Positions 10,801 through 25,800 of a DNA stretch of 64,000 bases are shown piece after piece. The position numbers and the translations under genes were made by a program. Position 1 is the first letter of the stretch. Each line of letters opens with the position of its first letter. The notes under the pieces were generated by a model that saw only the letters and a list, made by a program, of their open reading frames with translations, was not told the origin of the DNA and made no database searches. The stretch covers positions 350,079 to 414,078 of the forward strand of contig NW_017802780.1 of the NCBI RefSeq assembly GCF_001625305.1, given 5' to 3'. Source of the DNA: Branchiostoma belcheri. Lineage: Eukaryota; Chordata; Leptocardii; Amphioxiformes; Branchiostomatidae.

Positions 10801-13800
10801 CAAATTACTGAGCCTGCGGACAACGAGAAGGGAGACCCGGTATGCCTGGCTACTTTAAAATTCGAGCCTTAGCGAAGCTCCTTGCACCAGTAGCTACCTG
10901 AGAAAGAGTCATGCTTCACATCAATTGAATGATGACAAAAGAAGAAGAAGCCTACCCGGTGCTGCTACAAGGGCAGACGCCCAGAGCTGTTTATCGTAGA
11001 ACACGTCTCTGGTTGCCTCGTTAAAGACATTAGTAAAGGATGTCAGCTCCTCTTCGGTACTTGCGTGAATCACCTTCTGCACTTCACAGTCCCCCTTTTC
11101 TGGTGATAACCAGTCATTGCAGGTAAAGTACGACCTGAAAAGCATTACATTTAATTGATTTATTTTTGTATCAATTGTGTTATGCAACATGCCCATTTCA
11201 TGACAGACAAAAAAAGTAGTAGCTGCCAAAACACTCATGCCAGTTGATTTTTATTCAACGTCATACAAGGTCGTACAAGGCATAGTGAATTCCACTAAAC
11301 CAACATGCCAGGAGAGAATAAAAGACGGACTTGAGAATTGATTGTAGTGTAGAGAAGAAACCAAACTGGCAGAACAATTTTAACAAAGATTTGTCGATTT
11401 GTATAGTCTTTTTGCGTCTTACACCACGCCCGTTTCCATATCTCTGACGACAAAACTTCCGAGGAACCAGGATGCTGTGTCGCCTTCCCCAGAGTTATCA
11501 TGCCAGATGCGCAACAACAGCACTTCTCCAAGTGACTCTCGCACAGGCATGACAAAATGTAAAGTGCTTCCACGCAACAAAGCCTGTAATTATCAACGGT
11601 AAATGACATAGCTTCTTATTTCACCCTTAAGTTTACATAATTTCAATAATCGTATCAAGAATTTTGCTCATAGATAACTCGGGACCAAGCTATATATAAC
11701 ATTTAAGCATATATAGCATATATATTGGCCTTGGATAATCAGATGTCCAAAATATTAAAAAAAAAACAGTATGAGGCATACATAGATATGTTTTATGTAC
11801 ACATCATATACACCAACCGGACGTTGAATAATCGAATTAAAAGGAAATACCATAGACATAATTCGGCATTCTATCTTAAGTTATTATTACTAATACTGCA
11901 TAGATAGCATGACCTGTTTTAAGGTGCACAGTGTCCACATTTGTCAATAAAACAAAAAACGTCAATGAGATATAAAAGTGTCACAGATACATTTAAATGA
12001 AAAAGGATATTATAAGATGTAAGTTATGATATGGATAAAATCAAAGTAAAATCAATTTAAAAAATAACATAATACAGACCTCTCCTTTTGGATTTAGCAT
12101 CTTGACTGGAGATTTGGCCTCTGACCCGAAGAGTTGGAAGCCGATCCGTGAGGTAGTCCCTGCCCCGAACATGGACCCGGTGGTGACCGTGAGTTGATAG
12201 ACATGACGTGCGACCATCCTGTCAGGAGGGACCAGACTCACTTTGCACAGCGGCTCACTTTGGTTCTTTGCTCCTCCACTCGCTCCGGTAATGGGACTTA
12301 CCCGACGGGTGAATGGACGACGAAGGGCCTTCCGATGGTGTGTAAAATAAAATATTAGCGCCTTTCTTAATAAGGTACATCAATTTGGCTTTATCTATAC
12401 AAAACATGGCATTGATCAACAAAACAGCAAATTCAGCTAATCATTTTACCAGTTTCAAAATCAAATTTTAGTGACTCCGCACGTGGTATGTTTATGCTGA
12501 GTCGCATTTAAAAAATGCATGTAACTTTCTACACTTCCTAATGTATATCAGCGAACGGATCCATATGTTTTCATCTTTAAACACAATCCTACAATTTGAC
12601 AAAAATAACGTCACTAGAGAGGTAAATAATTTCATTACTTGATTTTGTTTTAGTCACTTGAATTGATTGCACTTTTTGCTTGAAATCTGCATGTTTAATC
12701 TTAATGTAAACTCCAACCATGAATTAACTACGAGTTGCTCGTGACCACCTGAAGCATTAACTTTTTACTCTGCATATTGTACTAGTAAACTGCTGTGCTG
12801 TTTATGATTTCGAAAAAGCGTGACTAAATGAATAATGAAATATAATTCCTGAAGTTCAAGAATAAATCAACTTCAATCTTACCCGTACTTGGTGAAAGTC
12901 CACGCACAAGAGAACCATGAGAAGGAGGTACAGGATGAACTCGGACACCACGATGGAGAACACTACGGAGTTGTCGCTCAGGTGGAGGAAGTTCTTGAAC
13001 GCGTTGATGAAGTAGATGGAGTTGGGGAGTGGAAGAGTCATGGTCCCTACAAAGACCTTCCACTCGGTCATGGGACACCTGCAGCTGATGACCCCGTCCT
13101 CGAGATTAATGTCAGCCTGTCATAGGTTCAAAGGTGAAAAAAATGGCAGTAGAATTATTTAGACAACACACTGATTGTATGGTGCTGTATATTCTGATAT
13201 ACTGCAGTGTTGATGTCAAAAGTTGATGATGGGTATTGTCTCTTGGTTGCTTCTATTTTAGATCTCTTTTAGATCTTATAGATTTCATTTGAAACCAGTT
13301 TTGTTGTTTTATGTCCGTATTTTCTTGTTATTTTATTTTATATCAGGAGTTGTCCGTATAGTGTTAATTCAGATATACTCGTGTAAAAAAAAGATAGACC
13401 ATGCAATATGCCCATTGCAGATAAACATGTACTGAATACCGCTGTTTCAGCATAGGACAGCTTTTTTACGTTTTCAATCTTAATCTTGGCAACAGCTGAC
13501 CAGTTTAGCTTCTACCTCGTCCCCGGTGATCTATCAGGTTTTGAGACCTTATAGGTAGGTTAAATAATAGTAGCATTGCAATCATTATTTCATTTAACTG
13601 AATAGACTAACATCGCAGTCCTCCAGCCCCCATTGGTTTGTATCGTCATTCCAAGACGAGCAGCCCACAGCTGACATCGACAGGGCGTAGTCTTCCCTGC
13701 TCAGGATCTGAACGGTGGGCTGCGGTTGACGACTTTGGGCGGAAATGGCCGGTCCTGGAAAGTTTAGATTCAAATCAATTTTTGCCCAATAACAGTTTCA

Positions 13801-16800
13801 GGTTTCGAAAACAAAGTGTTGTATGGATACATTACTGACGGATCAAAGTCTGATAAGATAATACCGACTAATTACCTAAAACTAGTTGGATCTTCATTTC
13901 GATTCTAAGTAATGCAGTATTGAACACGGTAAAACGTGTATGGCAGAGCGTTCTATAAGACTAAAGGTTAGTTACCACAAACCATGTATGTATAAAGCCG
14001 TTACCGTAGTGACAATTTGGACAAAGGATTTAATCAAAATATACAAGTTACATTAGGTATGCCTCATCAAGGTTTAAGAAACTCACCTAACTTCTGCACT
14101 CCCACATACAAAGGCCCGCCATTGTCAGTTGTGTTGGGAATGAAGGATGCTGAAACATCTGTCCCCTTGAGCCAGGCCTCGTATCCGTCTTCTTTAATAA
14201 CTCTTTTCTCTCCATACTTTTCTGGAGTTGGAGGAGAGCCGTACGAGATGTACACGTGAAATGTCGCTTCTACATCCCACCAGTTCATACGGATAACCGG
14301 AATGACGTTATCAGCTGGAACATTGAAGGCGTGGTACGCCATAGTTGTTCCGTTAGTGTTCTCCTCCGCCGTGTTTGGACTTTCTGTCGTGACGTGTGAT
14401 GACCGACTGCCTGGCTGTAGTTTATCATAGGACGGTACAAATGGCATATCTAGTTTTACCTTCCTGGTTTTAATAAGGTTTCCAGTATTCTTTGCATTGA
14501 TTGTCAGAAACACCACTGACGACGAGATATTTTGTCCTCCTGTCGACTCAGTCCAAGAATATGGGTTCTTCCTGAAAACTAACATCTGAAAAACACATGG
14601 TACATCTTATCGTTTAGTAATTTAAACGATGCAGGATCTTACATTGGCTTGACAGTGAGCGTTGTCTCGATTATACCACTTTATCTTCAACAAACTGAAC
14701 AATCCTGTTTTATTTTGCGCAGCAAAGTCGTAGTCTTGTGAGTCTGACTGGCATGTAGTAGTAGTAGTAGTAGTAGTAGTATATTTAATGATTAAAAAAT
14801 GCTAGAAGAACGACAGGAGGCATTGTATTTTGCGTATTTCTTACCTTGATGCCCAACATATCTTGTGCATTGGTCCGATTTATTGGGGGGATATATGCCA
14901 CAATATCCCCGGAGCCAATGTGAAGGTCTTTGTCAGAGGGAAATCTTGCCACATCCAAAGCGACGTTTTCTGTTCTAAAGCTTGATTGATATTCTACTTC
15001 CTCCGGCAGCAACGTCAGCAGTGTGTCGGCTACCTGGTCCAGAGATGCTACAATAGACTGCAACGCTTCTCCTTGCTTAAATGAATACAAATTTAAAACG
15101 TTAATAGTGTTAAAATGGATTTTCCTGAGTTGCTTTGAATTCTTCGGAATGCCATATTCAAGCTTGTCGAAATGTCATCAGTAACTTGATTCATTTATTG
15201 TGCGAATTGGCATATTGTTATAATCCTCACCATGTCTTCCTTTTCCTTCTTCTTCTCCTTTAACACCTTCAGCTGCTGCCTCGGGGAGAGATCGGTGGCA
15301 CTCGTGTCGATAAGATCACTTTCTAACGTATTATCGGAGCCACTTGCTGTTTGCATTTTCTGTTTAGGTAACACATCGATGGCTTCTGAAACTGTCTGCA
15401 CCAAGGCTAAAAAAGTGAGAAAATCCATAAAGTCATTTGCTTTAAAGGTAACTGATACGAGTAAAGTGGAGTAGAGCAGAGTTGAGTATGGTATATTAGA
15501 GTAGAGAGAAGTATATTATTGTATAGTATACAATATTATAGTATAGAATAGTATAGTATAGTTTAGCATAGTATAGTATAATGTAGCATAGAATAGTATA
15601 CTCTTATAGTATATGATGATGAATATTATAATTGAGTGGAGTAGAGTAGAGTATAGTAAAGCTGACGATTAGTTTAGGAACCCGGGGAAGTGACGTAAAA
15701 CTTTGAAAGTGATTAAAGCAACACTGTTGGATTTCTATAAATGCCTCTTACTGACAAAAGGCCAAGATATATATCTAATAAAACGAGATTATATTTTGAT
15801 GGTCTCTACATTGTGTACCTAAAACAAATGTTTCTTACCGTCGGCTATTGTCTCCATATTCTCTATCGAAATGCCCTGTAATCCCCGAGCCGCAATGGCA
15901 AGTTGTTCTATGATCCCAGCAGTGGTTTGCTGTTTTAAATGCGAAAGATTAGTAATAATAACCACAATTATAATCCTATTTGCCACCATCAGATGAATTA
16001 CCCCAAATTACTACGCATGGGTACAACTATTATACCAACAAGAACTCTGGGATTTCTTGTAAGATATTTTGGTTTCGGGAAATTTATTGGACCATACAAT
16101 AAGATTGTGGAATATACTATACTGCAGCGGAATCTATGCGGGGTTAAAGTGATAATTCACGCGATCCTCAATTGCTGTCTCCATCTAATATTTTCTGAAC
16201 TTTAAGTCGTTTCATTTCTGTAGTTCTTTTGACCTCCGGTTATGTGGACTGCCATTCACTTGCCATGTGTATGACGCAAGATCAACCTAATTTAATCAGA
16301 AACAAACTGACACTCCCCAATGAGACACCAGAACAATATTTCCGTCCCGGGGGTAATCAAAGGAGACTAAGTACACTTCAGCTCACTAACACTGACGGCG
16401 GCATTTCCGATTCGGCGGCATCAGCAGGCTTGATGATGTCTTTAATGTTGGAGGTCAATGCAAGAATGTCCTCTGCTTCAAGCTTCACTGGTAAGTTTTG
16501 GTCTAGGTCTTGTACCAGCTTCTCAAGCTATAGTTTGATTCCAATATTGGACATATTAGTGATTATATATTATGTTCGACTGGTACATGCAAAGAAACGT
16601 TTGTACATAAAACACCTAAGGTGCAGATTTTGCAAAGTATACGATCGTAAATACATTCGATGTTTATGTCTAAAAACAATCCAAAATTCTGCGCACCTTT
16701 TTACCCGGATCCTCTGTGGTCCGTTTGAGAGATGTTGTGTATTTGTTTATATCTGAAATTCAGACGCAAATAGTATCTTAGTCAATTTATACGAATTTAT

Positions 16801-19800
16801 AAAACCCTGATATCTACATTAAGATGAGACACAACCTAGCGTCAGTAATATATTGTAAAACTCAAAACTCTACAATGACATACCTGGAGTCGATGTTAGT
16901 GAGATACGGGGAGGCTCTGTTGATCTACCAGGGGAAGTTACTGCGGAAGAAAGAAACATACCGTTATATAAATCATACAAACAGGTTACATTACATGTAA
17001 TCATGTAATATAACTTTATATCAGAGGGAAACAATATGTCACAATATTTCAGACCTTTTTCAACGTTTTAGGTCTTTTAGGGGCTCCAAATACGTTTAGG
17101 TATGTTTAGCATGGCTAGATAAAACGTACAAAACTCTTACTGTAGTTTGTGGTGGTCCATTCTGCTGTTGTTATTGCGTCTTCATCCAAAGCAAAAGGCG
17201 TCGGTGATTGTGTTAATTTAGAATTGGTTCCTACAAAAACAGATAATAGCATTAACAGATCACACTCTTAATGTGTTTTATTTTTCTAATATTCCAAAGA
17301 CAGTCTGTAGCATATTTTCCCTGTTTGTCCACGAAAAGGCAAATTTTGATTTAATCAAGAATATGAGATTGATGGCTGTCATAAACAAAATTATCAAAAA
17401 TTTGACATTTTCAAGAGCAGAACTATTCATGGCTAAAATTTCCCATTGACATTTTCAAGAGCAGGACTATTCATGGCAAAAATTTCCCATAAATGTAAAA
17501 TCTTCCAACTTTTTTAATGTGGACCCGTTTTTTTGTCACTTTACATTTGTCAGTTTTAAAACTTTGTAAATACCCGTGACAACCACATTGGTAGTAATGA
17601 AAACTTAATTTAAATGTACTTTCAAAGTCCCAATTGTGCACGTCGCTATCATGTGGTTTTGTAGCCTCTATCCAAAACGGAGAAGTGGTGGAAGTCGTCC
17701 TCATTCTATCCGATGTAGAGATTTCCGTCGCTGAGATAGTGCTGACCTCAATTGACGATAAAGATCCTTTAAGAAAAAAGGATTTCAAAGTGATGTTTTA
17801 AAGCGTTACAAATCCCCGTCACTTCAACAATGTACCAAAATCAACAGATGTATTAATCTAAAAAAAAGCTTCAATACAGAATGTTTCAAAGTACCTAAAA
17901 TCAATGAATTGCCTACATGCACAAGATACAATGGATTTTCTATGAAATAAGGAAAAATAGCAAGACAATTACACTTTTATGATACGCAACGCATGACTGT
18001 ATAGCGAAAACATAAACAGTATACCTGTACTATTTGAATAAGTGATGTCCACGCTGCGACCATATTTGCTGAAGGCCCCCATTTTGAAGACGTAAGTTGT
18101 TTCTGGTACAAGATCCGTGACGTTATAGGACGTTGTGTGCCCCTCGAGTCTAACATGGAAACGTTATCATTAGATACCGAATGAGTAAAATACGACATTA
18201 GATTATGTACATAAATATATACAGTTTCACTTAGTTTCAACTATGGCAAAAAGTATTTTGTAATTTTCTAAAAATAGTCGAGAGTCTACAAGAAGCATTT
18301 TGCAGCAGTACAAAAAGGAGCCACTAGTTACATTGACAGTAACGACATCTAACAAAGAAATACGAAATCGATTTGAAATATATCAAGATAACATGAAGCA
18401 TATAATATATGGTCCACATAGTAAATTTTTAATTTTTACCTCAGGAATGTTCTTGTACTGCCCAATTCGTCTGAGATTTCCAAGTCGAATGATAGAATGT
18501 TGGCCACAGGTGAGGTCCATTCCAGGAACAGCCAGGTCGTGGAGGACTTGGCGACGTTCAGACGTGAGGGTGGATCTGTGTCTAAAGTTGTTAGAAAGTA
18601 AGATTAACACACTATTAGAAGTAGAAACAAGCCAAAAGTGATAAAATTGTACAAATACACCGTTCTTTCCAACCGATATAAACTCCCCCTAAGATTTTAC
18701 GAAATTCAACAACTGAAATATGTTGTTGACATCCCTTCTTTTTCTTAATGATCTTTACCTATGGCACATTGTGATTTTATAATTATTGTATTCAATCTCC
18801 CGCTCTATTAACGGACCTCTGCCGTACCACGTACCTGTAATAACACTTGTACTGACGGCGAGACTCCTCCCAAACCTGCTAACGGCCACCAAGTCAATGT
18901 CATACTGAGAACCAGGAACCAGACCTGTCAGTTTACAGCTGTCTACATCCCCTGGTTCCATTACGGAAGTACTTCTTCCATTTCCTGTGTACGTTATGTT
19001 GTATGTGGTGATGACAGCTTTAGAAGGTAGCCAGGAGATTGTGACAGTGTTGGTTGTCTTCTGTTCAACGTACAGTGCCGTTGGACTAGGCGTTTCTGAG
19101 GATAAACGGCACAGTGTTAACATATGTTCTGGTATAACATATCTCTTCTGTTATATTCTTCAAGGATCAAAAATATCTTTTAGCTGCTGTTCGGCTTGTT
19201 TTCCCTTGGTTGAAAAATGAGAACAATAAATACTACAGAATACAAATATTAGCAACAATTCATTTTAATACAATACAAATCGTCGAATTTCTAGCAAGAA
19301 AGATTGACTAATTCTACAGGACAAATGCATGTGTCTTGGCATCAGTTCTGTTGTGGCACCTCGTCTTTACATGTTATTTATAGTTTGGGGGCCCTAAGGC
19401 CAATTCTTTATTGAGACCCCGATGGCCAATTTTATCTTTGAATACAACGTCTTCTTACGTGTTACCACAGCAATGTTCACCGCTGGTCCCTCGTTGTGCC
19501 TGTTGATGCTTGCGGCTGATATCACATACTCTGTGGCAGGGCTGAGGTCACTAAATGTCAGATCGGTTTGATCTGTGGGCACGAACTGTGTGAACAGGCT
19601 CTCAGTTGTATCACTCTGCCCTATCCACATCCTGTGGCCAATAGCGAGTGAGTTGGTCCTCTGTATCCAAGAAACTGTGATGGATGTTTCTGTAATGTCT
19701 TTCACCCTAAAGTCCTCAGGTGGGGGCGTCACTATTAGATGGATGAATATTACATTAAAAATACGTAGAACCCCTGAAGAGAAAAACGTGAAAAACACAG

Positions 19801-22800
19801 ACTTTAGATATGATCTTGATTACACAAGTATAATGGTAATATAAATGCTGTAACCATACTCACTTGTTCCACAGGTTACCCCAACAGGCAAGCTCTTCTC
19901 ATACATCCCAACAGCTACAAGCGTCACGCTGTATTCTCGATCAGCTAGGACATGCAGGAGTACTTGTTCCTCATTTTCCAGACCAGCGTCCGTTAGGTAC
20001 ACGTCTGCAGGACTGTCACTAACGAGGGTGCAGTTTACTCTGTATCCGATAAGGGGCGCTCTCGGCTTCACCCAGCTGATGGTCAGTGAATAATAAGTTG
20101 CTGCTGAGCAGGTGAGGAACTGTGGACTGTCCGTTTCTGAAACACACACACACATTGTCTTCACTACGTCACTACTTAGCTACTTGAGGACATCACATAG
20201 TTACTTTAGCTAGAGTAGTTTTGGTTTTCATTTTTATTTATTAAGGCTTGGCAACCACGCCGCGGCGCAGTGGTCTAGATGCGGCAACAACAATATTTGA
20301 CACATAGTATTCAATGTTTCCTTTGTTACGATGGGTCTTGCACGTCGCATTGCACCAAGGCAACATAATATTTTGTATATGTGATATTTGCTATATGATT
20401 GACATCTGGAACAGTCTTCCAGACAACGTGGTGGGCCGGATCACTGACAACAACCTCCAGTCATTCAAAACAAGAGTACACCGGCATCTTCTTTCCACCA
20501 CCAGGACTTCTGTATGTAGCTAGAACTTTGCAACCTTGCTGTAAACCAATGATTAGCCAGGAGTGTCACAATTTAGGCTATTGTTTACACTAGCACATAA
20601 TACAAAAAAAAATCTGTCCACTGGCGGAAGGGGCCAAGAGTGATGTCCAAATATTTATGGTTATTAACTTGCTCATATAGATTCATACCATTTGTAATCT
20701 GCACGGTTCTCCCCACAAGTGTCAGCTTCTGTGTGACACCGAATAGCATAGACGCTGTCTAATCAGGATGATGATATTTTAGAATTAACCAATCTGACAC
20801 TCTTCATATCCCGAGAAACTGCATTTTCACACACAATTACCGTTCCCGCTGAGCAATACAGTATAGTATAGTGTAGTCTGCAAACATGTGTATTTTGCAT
20901 TTTTCTAGAAATTAAGGCAAGTCGTTGACATATAGGCAGAAGAGAAAAAGTACTAGTACGCTCCCCTGAGGCACCCCGCAGGTGTCCTCAGCCGTCTGTA
21001 AACACTAACCATGCAGATCTGTTCATCGTAATCGACCAGAGACTTATGATGTAAAACATTTTTTTTACTTCACTATCAAAACCCAATTTCTGGAGCTTAG
21101 ACAACAGTATTGGATGGTTAACAGTATCAAAGGCCTTTCTTTAGTCGAGCAAGAGAGCAACTTTGACCTGACGGCAAAATATTATTAGCAGACCAAATGT
21201 CCTCCACAAGCTTTAGAACCGCAATGGTTGTACTGTGATGTTTTCGAAACCCGCCTTGGTAAACCGTAAGAAGGCTATTCTACGCCATTAAGCGCAATAC
21301 GTGGTTACCAACGAGTTTTTACATGGTTTTAGATACACTCAGCACAGAAGACGGATGATAGTGGGCAACGTTAGCCCGATTTCCGGACTTGTAAATGGGC
21401 GTGATCTGGGCCGTCTTCCAGTTACTTAACCCTACCTAGACCGGGCTTTTTTGGGGCATGGGGGGACCGGGGGGGGGCTCTTTTGACCCTCCCCTCAGAA
21501 CTCGCGAACGGTATGCCGTATGACCACCAAATTTTCAGAGGATGGTGTACTAGTTAAAATGTATCATATCTACAATTTTATGTCGATATAACGTAATATG
21601 ACGTCATTATGACGTCATTAATGTGATTTTATTGGCCAAAACCGTCTAAAAAGGTTTTTCCCTGAAAACTAAATGGTATTCAACATAACTGTACCAAAAG
21701 TGTTTATGACAGAATATTATGGTGTACTAAGTCTTATGTTGCCCATAGCATCACTGGTTTTTATGACGTCATGCATATTTAAGATATCCACAATCTTGGA
21801 TCATCAATCTTGAATTTTCAATAGTTTTTTTATGATAAAGCCTAAAATACATTAAAACATACTAAAGACCTTCATTTAAACATTTTTTGGAAAAAGAAAT
21901 GGAAGTATTGATGGAATTTTAATGAAAATAACCTGTATATACCTGTTCTAATGATATGGTCCGCCATCTTGGATTTTGGCCAATGACGTCATCAAATTTG
22001 CATAAATTATGCATATTTAATGATAAAATTCACATAAAATTATATGGGATGTTATTAATATTAGAAACCATGAGTAACTTGACATAAAACCCATAAAACT
22101 CTATTGTTGAAACACAAAGTACTAACACAGATGAGCTTTCATTCGAACAAAGTACTAAATTTAGCAAAAAATGCCTGTCAGAAACCCGTTGCCATGGCAA
22201 CACAAAAAATTATTATCTTATTCCAATGATAGAGAATTGTTGCCAACAATATTCTAGGAAAAGTCACTAAGTTTGGCCGTTCTAGGGCTAGCCGTTCAGA
22301 TGCTAGGTGGCATCAAAGTTGGCGCGGGCACTTTTACCCCCCCCCCCGGTCTAGGTAGGGTCTTAAAAGACTTCTTCCTTGGCAAATGACAGGTTGAATA
22401 TGTGCGTCAGGGGTTTAAAATGGCAGGGACGAAGACCTTTTGCATTTTTTAGGGGATTTAACTACTATGGCCGGTGGTCGATATTACGACCCATTCTATA
22501 TGAAAATACAACGTGTCCTTACTTGTCACTACGGTAACGTCCATTGCTGGTCCCTCGTTGTACCTGTTGATGCTTGTGGCTGATATCACATACTCTGTGC
22601 CAGGGCTGAGGTCCATCAATGTCAGATCTGTTTGATTTGTGGGCACGAACTGTGTGAACAGGCTCCCTGTTGTATCACTCCGCCCTATCCACATCCTGTA
22701 GCCAATAGCGAGTGAGGTTGTCCTCTGTATCCAGGAAACTGTGATGGACGTTTCCGTAATGTCTTTCACCCTTAAGTCCTCAGGTGGCGGCGTCACTATA

Positions 22801-25800
22801 AGATGAATGAATATTACGTTAAAATGGATACGTAGAAAATTTGAAGGGCAAAAAAGGGCATGAAAATACAAGACTTTAGAGATCTAACGTACACTCTATA
22901 AGTAGAATAATATAAATGCTGTAATCATACTTGTTGCACAGGTGACTTCAACAGGCAAGCTCTCCTTGTATATCCCAACAGCTACAAGCGTGATGCTGTA
23001 TTCTCGGTCAGCTAGGACATCCCGGAGTACCTGTTCCTCATTTTCAGGACCAAAGTCTGTTGAGATCACGTCTGAAGGACTGTCATTAACGATGATGTAG
23101 TTCACTCTGTATCCAATAAGGGGCGCTCTCGGCTTCACCCAGCTGATGGACAGTGAAGTACAAGCTGCTGCTGAGCAGGTGAGGAACTGTGGACTGTCCG
23201 TTTCTGAAACACACACACAGAAATGCAACTGTGTTCACTACGTAAATACAAAGCTTCTTAAGACACAACATAGTTTACCTACAATTCTAGAATATAACAT
23301 CTTTTTGTTCCAAAAACTTTCATTACACATACTAGTAATCAATTGGTATTTTGTCATCGGTTCCATAACATTCGTACCTAATGCAAAAAAATACAAAATA
23401 GTTTGATCTAATCTTTACCGGTGATGCGTTAAATTGTGACGTCGCAGCTTTCAGATGTGGACGCAACATTGCGAACTGACGTAATGTTTGGATCCTCTTT
23501 AAAGCGTCAATGGTGACCCCCTCCTTATAAGTCGCGAATGATATGACCACCATTAAAAGGGAACATTAATTTTCTCTACAGTGGAAAGTTGCAATTATTA
23601 AGCTTGGCCTAATAATTACTTGGAATAGATACAGCGAATGCTTATTTACCCGTATATATTTGTACTTCGCACAAGGTCAGTACTCGGGAGTGTCCGGGAA
23701 GACGGACACCCACATACCGTCCCATCATCCCCGGGCATGAGACGGAAATGGACGGCTGGTTCAGGGCGATGTGATAATAACCACCACACTTGGGGTTCTC
23801 GCTGACCTGGTAGGAATTCCCAATGTGGATGTTGAAGGGGTTGAGTCGTTCCGGACAACAGTCCATGCGGTTAAAAATGACTACTCTGTTTTAAAGACAA
23901 AGGCGCTTTATTGTTTATGAAATTATATAATCCGTTAAACATTATTTTACACAATATAATACGTGTTTACGTTGATGGATCCTCACTTACAAGCTTCTTT
24001 AAAGCAACAAACGAAATTTGTAACTGATTAAAAGGGAAATCTAGACAGATATGAACCACGCATGCAAACAAAAATTATCCAGCTTAAATTGTGAAATCTA
24101 AATCACACCCCGCATACAGTTAATTTCAGAATAGCTTTTGTTATTGGTTTACTTTTTGGGGTTTGAAAAAGATATTTACTGATGTGGAATATGCAAAAAG
24201 TACATGACCACACTGCCTTTTTACGAATGACATGCTTTAAAAGGCGGAAATTAATGCGCGCGCGGGTGTCATCAATAAAACTAAAATCAGTGTCGCCTTT
24301 GGAGAAATATATAAAATGATCATAGCAATAGTTAACACCCTTTGACTAATTCGAATATATCTAGTAGTGTAACTTTTGATAAGTATCTGACTTGCAGGAG
24401 ATATTTGAAAGTTCAATTTTATATTGTTATATCATTATATAACTCTAATATGTGTTTTTGAGAATGTTAAAGTTTATAGGAGAAGAACTGCGCATAGCAA
24501 TATATATATATATATATAAACATAGTTCGTGATGCTAACAATATCTAATATGTGTGATTGTTATTTGCTTGTTTGTAAACCATTTATCCTTATGTAAATC
24601 CACTGATTGACTAAACACTCTGTACACATACCTGGCAATCATGTACGATTGACCGAGATCCACCCACCAGCTTGGATCAGTCTCTCCTGCGTTTGCAGTG
24701 TGTGTACAAGTTCCAGCCAACCAGTTGGAGTCGGTGTTCCCGTCTACGGCACGGCTGGCAGCCCCCGGCCAGTGGGTGCTTGTTTGGTACGCTGTCTTCC
24801 CAAGTGCGACATTGACACCTGTCCGGGCGAGAGGACTGCCATTGTTAGTATTTTAGGCCCGGTTTAAGTGGAATACTACAGTATCGTACGGCAGCGCCTG
24901 GTCGGATGACAATTTCTTTCTTCATATACCGGGGGAAAGTGCCCCGGACCCCCACTGCGTGCCGCCTTTGCGTGGCACACTAGCCCAAAACGGCCATGGA
25001 AATCGAGGCATTTAAGATAGCGGAAAAATAAGCCGCATATTTAACGTCACCATACACGTTTTAGGTGGCGTTCTTGTGTGAAAGTGTGTCTGCGCGTCAA
25101 CACAATAACTCAAGAAGACTTACATAGATGATTTTAATAACTTTCTAAGGAATGCAAACAATCAGAGTTGTATGGTCTTTAACTTGCTTTTTCATAATTA
25201 TTTCTTTGTATTCTGTTGTGTGTTTTTTTTGGTCATGTTGGCTTCTCAACAAATGGTGTTGATGATTTAGCAGTAAGTCTGTACCATATATAGCTGTGTT
25301 TTCAAGGTGGCGTCAACAAATGCCGCATAGAAATGAACAATACGTGTCCTTCAAAAATGTCACTTGAATAACTGATGAAGAAGCAGCTGCAATGTAGTAC
25401 AATAATGGCGGCTTAATGATTCAAGGACATTTCAAGGATAAAGTGCTTGTTTGATGTTTGCCTGATCTGGAAAAAATGATATGCTAAATATATGAAAAAA
25501 ATCAATAATTGGTAATTGTGAAAACACTTTTTTTTACATTCTGATAGAATACACCTGAATACAAGTATACAATATGTATCTTTAACTACTGCTTACACCT
25601 GATCTTGGATGACCTATCAGGCCATTTACACGTTTACATATGTTGCGCACAGCAGGACAAGGGTTAACATAGTACGCTATAGATACATACCAAAACACAA
25701 ACGTATACACACCCTAATAGTAGACTGTAGTGCAGTTGGGACATTTGCAAGATTGCCGGTATAATTAACTTCAATGTTACGTTATTTGTAATCAAAGTGG

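Noticed and set aside
10621-10872. Plus-strand ORF in a polycystin intron
   Set aside because: No splice sites, no homologous motif recognised, and it starts from AT-rich intron sequence.
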